Source: Apostichopus japonicus
Lineage: Eukaryota; Echinodermata; Holothuroidea; Aspidochirotida; Stichopodidae
Reading direction: 5' to 3'
Length of the DNA stretch: 64,000 bases
Assembly: GCF_037975245.1 (NCBI RefSeq)
Contig: NC_092581.1
Span: 17,363,303-17,427,302 of the forward strand
Shown piece after piece: positions 1-19,100 of this stretch. Positions within the stretch are counted from its first letter, which is position 1, and each line of letters opens with the position of its first letter. The position numbers and the translations under genes were made by a program. The notes beneath the pieces were generated by a model. It was not told the DNA's origin, ran no database searches, and was given only the letters and a program-made list of their open reading frames with translations.

Positions 1-7900
<7,900 letters not shown>

Positions 7901-9085
7901 TAAAACATATGACTTTACTATGTCTCACACGTAGAATCCACCGTTTTTTCTGGGGTGTGTGCACTTGGTACGCAATGAACTGTGTACGTTGTAGGAGTTG
8001 TTAATGAAGGAAAAAGGCTTCACACGTAATTGAAGAATTAATTTAATAAAATGTGTGTGGTTACTCACGGTCAAAATAGAGGACGATGTCCGTTGCACTT
8101 TGTCTTATTCCAAATGTAAAAGCAAATTCTTTGAGTGTGTAATTATTTTCGTGTGTTTTGGGTGAAAGAAATCAAGGTCAACTCAAACTAGAATTAATAC
8201 GCAATGGTCAGTGTCGGTTCAAGCATGGAGCTATAAACTCCATGGTTCAAGCTGGGGGAGGTATCAGAAATTGGGCGAGCATGACGACATCGTAATCTTC
8301 ACTCAGAATTAGCTCTAGTTCACGATCAGAGGTTACGATATGGTATCACTAGATGTGTAATTCAAGGTGATCGAGATAGATGGAATGGCTTAAGATCTCC
8401 TTAATGTGTTTGAGAAGAGCTACGGTCCCCATCTCATCACCGTCCTTGTTGTGTTTGGTTTGTTTTTAATTTAGATGTGAGTGATCAGGTGACCATATAC
8501 CTTCCACTTACCTCCGCATGCTTCAGTTTCTTTCTGATCTTCCTATGACTTTCCTGGATATACCACGGGTGAATTTGGAACGGTGGGATTGGGGGAGGGG
8601 GCTCATCTCTACCCGTGATCGCATACTCGAGCACTTACCGTATGTTAAGCAAACAAATACGAGAAAATGCTGGACTGGCATAGTAAATAGTTCACGCTCT
8701 GTCGCATAGGGGTTGCTATTCCCTAGGCAGGGATGCTGTCCTATATGGTAACCTGATAATTCATTTCATCTTAATATTAAACATTGTCTTATTTTCATTG
8801 GTTTCATCTATCATTGCACTTTCTATATAGTTTTTGGCCACCTACGAAAACATTTTGCGTATTATGTCAATAACTGTGTATTTTTTCGATTATCATACAA
8901 TCTGTGAATGCCATTGTCACCAATGTAGACTACAGGTCCAGACGTTATGATGTAGGCCAATTATGACGACACCATGACTGAACCATGATCCGATTTGTGT
9001 GTGGGTAGTGTTTATCCCAGTCTCACGGCGTTGGTTGTAATCATCCTACCGTAGGTTGATTCATAGAATTCGTGCAAAGTACACA
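7901..9085. other. Intergenic, nothing recognised apart from a mini-palindrome
   Basis: Apart from the short palindrome with direct repeats at 8217-8251 I see no exon, RNA gene or larger repeat here. Confidence 0.5.
8217..8251. mobile_element. 21-bp CATGGAG palindrome between 7-bp direct repeats
   Basis: Element 8224-8244 starts CATGGAGCTAT and ends ACTCCATG. It is flanked by GTTCAAG at 8217-8223 and 8245-8251 (8 bp, GGTTCAAG, if the terminal G is counted as flank). Same family as 12759, 27287, 32409 and 58042. Read as an excision footprint or extreme internal deletion of a cut-and-paste transposon. Confidence 0.6.
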
Positions 9086-9395
9086 GTAATCCGTTTGTTA
9101 TGATATTTGTTCAATGTTCCTCTCCAAGTTCAGATTGCGAGTTCTTATCCCTTCCTCCATATATTGCTACCAAGAATCCCTACAATTATACGTAATCCCG
9201 TTTATTATATTTGTTCAGTGTTCCTCTCCTTCATATCGTGAGTTGTTTTTCACCTTCTATATTGCTACCAAGAATCCCTACTATTTTTCATGTAATCCGT
9301 TTATTATTATGATATTTGTTTTATGCTACTATTCAGGCTCATATCTCCAGTTAATATTATCCCTTCCCTCCTGTCTACATTGCTTTTGTTCGGTA
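9086..9395. repeat. Tandem repeat, about 100-106 bp x 3
   Basis: Units start at 9086, 9192 and 9292, each with GTAATCC(C)GTTTATTAT and a TTGTT..TGTTCCTCTCC stretch, then CATTGCTACCAAGAATCCC-like sequence. The third unit is the most diverged. The 125-codon open frame across it is an effect of the repeat. Confidence 0.7.
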
Positions 9396-9660
9396 CATCA
9401 CACTACTTACAATTGTCTGGATATCTTCCGATGTTGCGTTCGCAAACAAGTTTGGATTATCCGGAATGATCATGTGGTTGTGATTGAATAACCTGACACT
9501 CAGCATAACAAGCTTTCAAATATTCTCACGGTGGATGGACTGCTAAATGGATCAGTATTAATAGCAACTGTTTCTTGACTAGACCATGGGCTCATACATA
9601 CAGCTTGTGTTAAGCGTTTCAACTCATGTGATGTAGCCAATGACTGCATGGTGACAGCCT

Positions 9661-9712
9661 GACAGGGTTTTGTACCTAACCCTACCGACAGGGTTTTGTA
9701 CCTAACCCTACA
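9661..9712. repeat. 26-bp tandem duplication
   Basis: GACAGGGTTTTGTACCTAAC followed by CCTACC occurs twice in a row (9661 and 9687). The CCTAACCCTA core resembles a telomere repeat only by chance, since there are just two units. Confidence 0.7.
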
Positions 9713-9742
9713 GGGAAAGCTCCTTAGTCCTAACAGGATCAC

Positions 9743-10814
9743 GCTAATCCCATTGATTAAAGGTTATAATAGTGAAATAATTAGTTCATTATATGTCATG
9801 ACCGTTTGGCCCCCTCGGAAGCCTGGGCCTATACCCCACCCAACCCCTCCTCTCAACCGTAAACATCGATTGTGAAATAGATTCTTGCTACATATATCTT
9901 ATAAATAATAAATATGACCTCTCTAAATTTACCTCTCTTCTGTTTCAATTATGTAATCGATTATTGGTGAACTCGATTAAAACAAACGTTAATTTCACAG
10001 TCACGTTATCTGAAACTTATCCAAAATATTAACTACTGCGGTAGCAGATAGCGGTGCGATAGCAGACCCGTTAGTCAATTTTGCTTTAATTTGCAGTGCG
10101 TTAGTTTGTTACATGTAGGCCTTATCAGTCAGGGAGAGGTGCGATGTTGCCAAGGTGTACGCAATACGCCTAGATAAGAGTTAATTTCGCATCTGTGAAA
10201 ATAATTCTGGTGTATAATTGTCACACAGATGAACTATTACAACAAACGATAATTAAGTCACCGTGCATCCAAGGTTCCTTGTCTAAAGCTTCGTAACCTC
10301 AAAATATACAGAATGTCAAATCCGTGACTGTCCAATTATAGTTATTCTCGGACATTGTGAAGGATACTCTAAAAGTATCTCACGGTGGTTTGTACTTTCT
10401 ACAATATTTAGAGGCCAAGGGATGATTACATTTAATGGATAACTTTTAACCACAAAATTTATTTCTGTATATTTGAGACCATTAGAAAGCACTGATATCA
10501 GCCCGCGTTGCAATTCTATATCACGTTTGTGTTTTGAGAAATTCAAATTATTGGTAATTATAATTACAACTAATTAATTTAAAAACAAACTTAAACAAAA
10601 AATTAATTAAAAAATATATTTTTAAAAATTATAATTTAAAACTTGCAATGTAACCATGGTTACTGTCAAGTAGTCATCCTCGGGAAATTGACTCATTTTT
10701 GGTTAATGTAGAATTAACCACACAATTATGTTAATATTGAACCATTGCAGCTGCGATGATTGTTATACGGATTAAGTACAGTGCATTAAGGGGAAGGGGT
10801 GGGGTTCGTAATCA
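9743..10814. other. Intergenic, nothing recognised
   Basis: AT-rich; a strongly A/T-biased patch lies at 10555-10640. No supported exon or mobile element. Confidence 0.5.
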
Positions 10815-11160
10815 ATTTATAATAATAATAACAACAATAACAACAATAATAATCATGATAATAATAATCAGCAGTTATTTTAACCACGCTTAAGCTACCA
10901 CAAATGTGGCAGAAACCCGCAAAGGGCTTATGGATTTCAACTTATACGTCGGGTGGCTTCCAATTCAATATTTTAACTCATATTTGGAATCTTTTTCAAT
11001 TTAGAAAGTCATTTCAGATGGGAAAATCGTAGATTGCTCTTGGGATGAAAAACCCACCTTACTATGAGCCGGCCGGGTATCGAACCCGGAACCTCCCCGA
11101 TTGCTATAGCCTCATTGCTTCAAATGCCACCGCCTTTATCCACTCGGCTATAGCACCGGT
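10815..11160 (-). mobile_element. tRNA-derived SINE candidate (tRNA-Ser/Leu-like head, ATT-rich tail)
   Basis: On the minus strand the right end reads like a class II tRNA: TAGCCGAGTGG (A box, 11150-11140), a long variable region, and GGGTTCGATACCC (B box and T arm, 11087-11075). The 5' and 3' acceptor strands do not pair, so it is not an intact tRNA. About 190 bp of unrelated body follows, ending in an interrupted (ATT/GTT)n tail at 10815-10870. Head, body and tail in this order fit a SINE. A tRNA pseudogene next to a microsatellite is the alternative. Confidence 0.5.
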
Positions 11161-11299
11161 ACAAGTTGAGCCGCCTCCTAGATAAACCCATATGACCTGA
11201 CAGAAACGCTCTTCCCCTTCCATTCCCTAACCGCCCCACCCCTCCCTCCTCATTTAGGGTCGCCTTTTATAGTTACATCACAAAAGATGGTTGAGAGTA

Positions 11300-11828
11300 T
11301 ATGGAAAGCCATTTTAACATTTAATCGGGAATTTTAGATATCTGAAATTGTTTCTTATTTCAGATATCTAAAATTCTATTTCAGATATCTTAAATTTAAT
11401 TCGAGATATCTGAAATTATATTTCAGATATCTGAAATTGAATTCGAGATATCTAAAATAGATTTCGAGATATCTGAAATTCTAATTCAGATATCTGAAAT
11501 TGAATTCGAGATATCTGAAATTGAATTCGAGATATCCGAAATTGAATTCGAGATATCTGAAATTCTATTTCAGATATCTGAAATTGAATTCGAGATATCT
11601 GAAATTGAATTCGAGATATCTGAAAATGATTTCGAGATATCTCGAATTCAATTTCAGATATCTGAAATTCTCTGGTATTTCGAGATATCTGAAATTGATT
11701 TTAAGATATCTGCAATTATTTGTAGATATCTGAAATGAATTGGAGATATCTGAAATTTAATTTGAGATATCTGAAATTATTTCAAGACATCTGAAATTCC
11801 TTAGTAAATGTTAAAACGGCTTTCCATA
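11300..11828. mobile_element. TIR element filled with a palindromic GATATC satellite
   Basis: Ends are inverted repeats of about 35 bp (TATGGAAAGCC, then TTTTAACATTTA, with a few mismatches), flanked by the 6-bp direct repeat AGAGTA at 11294-11299 and 11829-11834. Between them almost everything is a tandem array built of TTCAGATATCTGAA and GAATTCGAGATATC, about 20 bp per unit, so each unit is itself near-palindromic. No coding capacity; the 77-codon open frame is repeat translation. It resembles non-autonomous TIR elements with internal tandem repeats. Confidence 0.75.
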
Positions 11829-11834
11829 AGAGTA

Positions 11835-14800
11835 CAAGCTCTCGTCAAGTTGGTCCGTAATTATATAACAACCTCATTAGGAAACCTCCAGCGTTGCTAT
11901 AGAAACACGTATCCAATGTTAGCTGTTAAAAACAGTGTTTGTTACTGGGCAGAATTGTGACGTGAACGTTGATTGTTATGTTCGGATGTTTGCTTCCTTT
12001 AAAGTTCCTGTAAACAGATAAATAAGAACTGTAACGTGAGGATGTCAGCAGAATAACCACTTCCCTTCGTAGAGAAGACATAGTATGACTATTTGCATAT
12101 TAATCATAACGTTGAAAAGACAATTGCGGACTGCAGTTTAAACTGGTGCTCGATTTATAGTAATTCTTGTAATTAATCAACAAATCAATCGTGTTTTATG
12201 TGATTACAGACTGCAAAGAAGCTCCAAAAGGTTTAGAAATTGCCAGCATCAGTGACGTTATGATGTTTTGCAGAGCAACCCCCTCTCCCCTCCCCTCAAT
12301 GCCGACGACGACTCCCCCCCCCCCTCCATCTGTGTCACCATGCGTGTGTACAAAATAAGTTACAGGGCAGAATGATTGTGCCCCTTCTTAAATTATTGGT
12401 GCCCCCCACTAACTCAGAATTCATAACAACGGGCATGTGAAACGAGGAGGAGGATAAAATAAACTGGTTGCCAGGTATATGCCAATTCCAACTTTAAAAG
12501 CAAATACCTGACAAAAGTAAAAAAGTATTGTTGGATTTGTGACATTTAAATAATATTATCGAAAAGTAAATATATCTGTGACGGGTGAAAGGACAGAATT
12601 TGATTATCTGAAAACTTCAATCAACGGTTGCATAACTCTTGCAGAAAGCCCCCTATGTCTTAGATCAGAGGGCATTTAATGAAGACCGAAGGGTAGACGG
12701 GGGGGGGGGGGAGTGGAGCTGGTGAGGAAGAAATTTGTTGTTTTTTTGTTCCTCCAATCATGGAACTATTAACGAAATTTCGTTATTTCGTTAATAGCTC
12801 CATGCTCGATTCGAGTAGTCTCATTGAATCTCTGTCTTGACTCGACAAATGTTACGTCACAGTCTACGTTTAATTCACATACATCGTCAACTTTGGACTT
12901 TTCGGTATCAACAAAGCTTTCTAATTATTATGGTTGTGTCTGTTGTGAAATGTGCATTTCGATTGGCATTCAAGAGTTTGTGATGAAGTTGTTTATTTGT
13001 TTGCTTGTTTATTCACGGGTGATGAATCGATTTTGTACAGGCTTCATATGCAGGCCTTTAACCGCGATCGAAAATTCCTGGTTTTAAACCCACGACGAGA
13101 ACTAACCAGAAGATGCCGGCGAATACCGTTGTATGCAGGTTTGTATATTATTTGTTGTAACTGGTAATTGAGATTAAGAAGGCAATTACGTCGTATTCAC
13201 TTTCCTTTCTATTACTCGAAATTATTCTTTCCTGTAAATCTTAAAGTTCATCTCAAGTTGTAGGTGGAATTTGCTTCCGCCAGAATAATGCCAAAAACCG
13301 TTAATGACATTTAACAATTTGAGTCATTTGCTAGTTATATCGTATATGGTATGATTTTTATAATAACTCCGCCAAGTAATTCTATGAAACATTTCTATTT
13401 TCTATGACCATGTTCGTTGTGAAAAAAAAGTTTTCTTCTTTTAGGGATGCATATTAGGGATGCATATAAACTGATGATAGTAAAAATTGTTATTTTTAGC
13501 CACAACGTTTGCCTATAGTTGTAAATATCGCTTCTGCCAAAGAAAACAAATTTCGAAAAGCAAGTACAAATTTACGTAATAACGATAATGTGATATCAGC
13601 AGACTTGGTCAAGTCTACGGGGTCTCTATGAAGGAAATCCACCTTGGTATTTCCCCACAAAGGTATATCTAATATGCCTCATCCATTTGCTGGTTTTCTT
13701 CATCATAACTGAGTGCCTATATGTCGGGCACTGCAGGGCATCGGGAATATCATGTGCAAGTTTATATTGGGTATGTGTGGGGGGCGGGGAGGGGGGTTAT
13801 CGTCTTTATGACATCATAACGGGGTGGGATGTTCATCATTAGCGTCTATCAGGGTTCGCGGTGGTTCGGGCATCATAGTCCAACCTAGGCGTGGGTGTTA
13901 TAAAACGAATGATATATGTAATGGATCGCGTATAAACATTTTACTCTATAGTTTTACCAAAACCAAAAAATAGTGAACGAGTTGATTTATGGATAAATAA
14001 GTATTTTCATTTCAACCTAAATAACTTGAATAAAACACGATTTAAGTATATCACATATTTTCGTGTCAGGATGTATGACGGTATAGATCGAGTAGGTCCA
14101 TTAATTGCATTTATGTTGAAAATGATCGAATTGATTGGTATGCATGTGGTCTCTTTACAAATGACTAATGTATTGTAACGGATGCAGAGGGTGTTGATAC
14201 TATACAGGCCTATATTTTGGCACAATCACCAAAAAACTTCCGGTCCGTACTGGAATCATTGGTATCAATAAGTGGGGGTTAGCTGTATGACTAGACTACG
14301 CAATTATATCAAACAAATATACTTATGGTATGGTAAAATAACAGATAGGGCACGAATTAAATATGTTAATTTGGATTTAATGCCAGGGAACTATGCATGT
14401 TTCTAAATAACAAAATATAGTGATGTAGGAAAGAATGGATGAGAAATCATACCGGAATATATCAATTTATTTGGAGCCTGTACGATGCACATGTATGTTA
14501 TAGTGATTAATTTCCTAGTTAAGGCTATACGGAAGTTAGAGGGAACTATACAGTGTTACTTACAAGGTTGCGCAACATGGGGCGAATAATTGGCAAAATC
14601 ATACCGGAATATGCCAATAATTCATTTCTAGGTAAAGAGTACCTTATCTTTTGTAATGAAACCATTCTAATCCGGAATAGAAAACATAAGGGTCTGCTTA
14701 ACGTCCAGTCAGAATTCATGTATCTTGCGCCGCCTTCGGCGTTTTAACGTATATCTTTGGCACACTATGTAATGATCTTTGGGAGCAAGGCATGTATGTG

Positions 14801-15914
14801 TGCACATGTCCGAATGTGCGAATGACAAAAAAGATGCTGTATATGTATTTCCAAAGGGTATTAGACATATGGATGCACTTACGAAAGAACTTAGAACCTG
14901 CTGTAAGAATGGATGCATGTTTATAGTATGTTCCAGATTAATATTTTTTTTTTGGGCTCTAAAATGCATTACCCTGCACGTTTTCAATCATTCCAGTAAA
15001 AAACACAAACTAGGCTATGTTCACTTACTCAGTAAGGTATAACATGATTGCATTCAGAAAGAATTGTGGTCGTAAAGACAGGGGGGGCAGATGGGTGGGG
15101 GATAAAGGCAATCGAAAACAGAAGTTATACCTTACTTTGTATACTTAAAGGCGACCCACATTGCCTTCGTGTATGTCAACTTTGTCACAGGAACGTGATA
15201 TGCTAACAATGTACAGTATATTGACAATCGGGCGATATCACCCACACATGCAAACGCCAACGTTGATCCATTTAAGAAGAGTTTAGCGTTCAATTGATGA
15301 TAGTGCCAATAGTCAATGTTTCCTAGAAAAATGTCTGCAATTATGGAATATATAAACAACCATTGATGATTTTAACTTCCACATGCAACAGATGAATGAC
15401 TTGGAAGATAATTAAAACACCATACACAACACAGTACAGGGTTACTTGTACTTTTTTCCCCTTTTCTTTTTACTTCTTCAACAATTCGTTTAATTTATAT
15501 TTGAGCATTATGTAGTTTGAATGGATCATTTCACACCCTAACGCATCCGTGGGATCTACATGAATTGATTTACACACTGCCTGCAGTCATGCGGTGCGAC
15601 TTTTAGCAGTCATCTAATTTACAGTATATATGAGACTATAGACGAACTATTGCACAATAGATTTAACATCCGTTGAAACCGGTTAGTTAGTTGTTTTAGG
15701 ATTTATAGCTTTTCACTTTGACTTAACAACAAGAGATCGTCTTAACAACAAGAGATCGTCACTATACAATTGACTACCGTACCTTGCTTGCATACTGCTG
15801 CCATATAGATAATATATGAACTCAGTGTGAACTCGGAGTTTTGAACTACTTATATATGGAAGACGATGTGCGAGGGCGTACACAGAGTAGTTTCGAGAAT
15901 ACATGGAAAATAAG
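11835..15914. other. Intergenic, no gene recognised
   Basis: Contains a poly(C) run near 12314, a poly(G) run near 12700, the 46-bp palindrome at 12759, and a short direct repeat (ATCATACCGGAATAT at about 14448 and 14599). Open frames of 60-92 codons lack splice context or recognisable motifs. Confidence 0.5.
12759..12804. mobile_element. 46-bp CATGGA palindrome, longest copy of the mini-element family
   Basis: Two 20-bp arms (starting CATGGAACTATTAACG and ending in GCTCCATG) with one mismatch enclose 6 bp. Flanks CTCCAAT and CTCGATT agree at 5 of 7 positions, as an aged target duplication would. It shows more of the terminal inverted repeat than the other copies. Confidence 0.5.
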
Positions 15915-15916
15915 TT

Positions 15917-16120
15917 ATGGGGGTGGGGGGGGGGGGGATACAGGGCAAATAGGGAACACAGGGTAAATAAGTGATCGGGGGGATACAAGGTAAATAAGTG
16001 ATGGGGGATACAGGGTAAATATATGATGGGGGGATACAGGGCAAATAGGGAAAACAGGGTAAATAAGTGATGTGGGGATTACAGGGTAAATATGACATGG
16101 ATGGGGGGGGGGGGGGGGGT
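15917..16120. repeat. G-rich minisatellite, about 28 bp units
   Basis: Repeats of GGGGGATACAGGGTAAATA followed by AGTGAT with alternating GGGCAAATAGGGAA(C)ACA segments. Bounded by runs of 12 or more G on the left (about 15924) and the right (about 16103). Proline-rich minus-strand open frames here are repeat translation. Confidence 0.8.
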
Positions 16121-19100
16121 TCATGATCTACAGCTCATTATATTAGACATTTTAATCGGAATAATTTGTGTATCGGTTCATATCCTTATAGTGATAGACT
16201 AGAGCTATCCTGCCAGTATAGTAGTAGGCCTATACTAGACACGGTTGAACTGTTCGCCTACCAGGTCATTTTGGTTCTTATATATGCTGAGTGCATCAAT
16301 AACCTGTATGTGAGCGTATGCATGTGGTGCTCGGGCTTGTAAACATGAAATCTCAAGAATCGTAAGGTACAACGATGCAGGCAGGATAGTGGATATACTG
16401 ATATGGCCCCTATCATTGTTTTTGGTGTTGAATAAATATTCATTAGGGGCGGGGCCAAATGAGATTTTTTGGCTAGAATCAGCTCGGTTTGAGTTAACAC
16501 TTTGAATCCCTACCGTGATGGTACCTTTTTATTTTGGTGCAGTTCATCTGCATGTTAATGAGTACCATCGGGCGGGCTTTACCAAGATTCACAAATCAAA
16601 ATAAACATGTGAATCGAGGGATCAAAGTTGTGTATAAGTCATAATCGAGGTAAGATCATGAGGGTCTCCATGAGGCTAAGCTTGTGAAGTGAGAGATATG
16701 TAATAACATAAACTGGGACAAACATTGAGGTGTTCAGTTTCAATTAGACTCACTTTAAGTTAATCGTTCTTCTATATAACATAATGACGTCTAGTAACTA
16801 TCAATTTCATGATTCATATGAATTCAGAAATCAGTTAGGCTAGCTACTATTCCCATGTGAATGGTACAACGCGTATATGTTGTCGTCTTGCTTTTATTAA
16901 CGACTACCTGCCTATACCTCTGGTAAGTAAGATTTCGAAATATTGTGACGTAAATTCTTTAATTGGATCTCCCTAATGGGACTTCTGAGACAAAAACCAA
17001 CAGTTATTTACCCGTCACATTGGACCGTCTTTACTCATCTCTCCATGTTTTTCGCCGCTAGCTGTTAGTAAACATTTCCCTTTTTGTTGGGCCTTGTATG
17101 TTCCCGTTTCTAGTTAAGACATCATTTGCGGTTAATTAATCGATCTTTTAACAAGGATTTGTTAGAGCCATATGACTTACGTCACAGCCAGTGTTACGGA
17201 AGCACGCGTGTCTCCGTATTATGTAGACGTCTGCGTAGTGGGTGTGTTCATCGAAGATTGACGAGAAAAAAAAAACGGCTCGATGACGTCACACGTGAAT
17301 ACCGTGTTGGACCTATACCATGAGTGCAATAAAACAAAAAATCTGTTTTGTTACAGATGTTATTTCATTTAACAGCATTGATTCTGATCGATGTGTCACA
17401 ATAACTTGTAAAAGAACTATCTCTAATTATAAACTCCAGAAGGATAAAAGAGTTTTGTGAAGCTCGAGTAGGTAGATAAATGCAAATATATTCGAAGGCG
17501 TGAGGCCCCCGTGTAGCCCAACATCTATCTATACTGTTTGAATGGTCCGGACATCAACCAATGCTGTTTCGACGACTCACAATTGCGTGCCGTGCACGTC
17601 GTAAGGCCATCCTACATTCTTAGAAGCAGCGGATATATGATGGTCTCGTTTACACGTATCAACACACGGATAGTCGGAATCAACAAACATTCACTTCCGG
17701 ACTGCATTCATCGCGCTACGTCAGCGATGAAAGCGTATACAGTAATAATCAATTTTGCCGAAACAATAACAAACACGCGGCACAGCATTGTAACTTGCAT
17801 TAATTTGGGTAACTAAGAATTCTTCTTCACTACATAAAATTCATTGTTTTACTCGCCCAGTTCTCACTCTTTTCATGTATATAGCCTAGGCTATATATCA
17901 TATATACTGTTTCACTGGTAACTATGCATAGGCCTTTATCACATGTAGCTCTCAGCCTGACTGAGGCATCTCGAAAGTTTTTTTGTTACCCTTCAACACC
18001 CCCTTCACCGTCCCCCCCCCCCCCGTCACTTATGCATGTGCATAGACGGTATATGGAGTTTCAACTTTTGGGCAATGGCATAGCAAAATCAGACTTGGCG
18101 AGTAATCCAAAGTCACTTTATTGTTGAGCGACATCATAATTGTTGCCATTGTAATACTCTACTGAGGTGTATGGAGGGAAGCAATTGAAGCGTGGGCTGG
18201 TCACACCCATGAAGCCATAAGACCCCCTTTCCTTTTAATTAACGCACAAAACAAAAGAACATGCACGTAAGCGAGACTAGTCACTCTGCTTGGTAGATGG
18301 TTCTGGTTTAATGTTCTTGTATAACTATAGAAGGCGTAACAAAACAGAAAAAAAACTATTATACTAATCATATATGGTGTTACCGAAATGCGTAAGCGCT
18401 GACCGAATCCAGGATCACATATATGAACACTGCGTTTGTGTGTGTGTATGTACGTTTGTGCATAATTTGGTACAATATCAAGACTCCTTTTAGTTGGTAC
18501 GCGTATAGGTGCTGTACTTTTCTGATAATCTACGTAACGACATTATAACGAAGGCCTATACATACCAAGAAATCTGGTGTCATGAAGGTAACGCTCGTCA
18601 CACTTGATTTAGCATTTTCTTTAAGGGACTTTTGCTGAGATTTTCCTAATCGCTGATTCTTTGTTCTGATTTCAAGTAAATGCACTTCCTGCAAAAAAAA
18701 AATCAATAGAAAAACAAACAAACCTATAGCCTTTCATTTGTATCAGCTAACACGTATTGTTTCAGAAAAATGCCTTCTTGTACCATTCACGGTACGTTGT
18801 TTGTGAACAGGGCCAAATGTGATCGGGTGAATTTTTCATGCAACATTGGTCAAGAAAAATATCCAAGCGCGTTCCCTAAAGTGTACGATAAACATTTAAA
18901 AATGCTGATTTTTCAATCCATTATGGATCATCCTTATCACGCTCAAATTGTACTGTGTTAAAATTGGTTAAAGCTTCCACAAGGTCTTGCCTTAAGTATT
19001 GTAGGCATATAACCCCACAATAAATTGTTCATACAAAGAGGAGGCTATAAGTAAACCATGGAATATGTTTCTGACGAAATAAACGATCTGCACTAAAAGA

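Noticed and set aside
9661-9712. Telomere-like CCTAACCCTA motifs
   Set aside because: Only two copies within a 26-bp duplication; no array of CCCTAA.
11067-11158. Functional tRNA-Ser or tRNA-Leu
   Set aside because: A and B boxes are good, but the two acceptor strands do not pair and the anticodon stem is poor.
11500-11733. Repetitive NSRYLKL-type open frame
   Set aside because: Translation of the GATATC satellite inside a TIR element.
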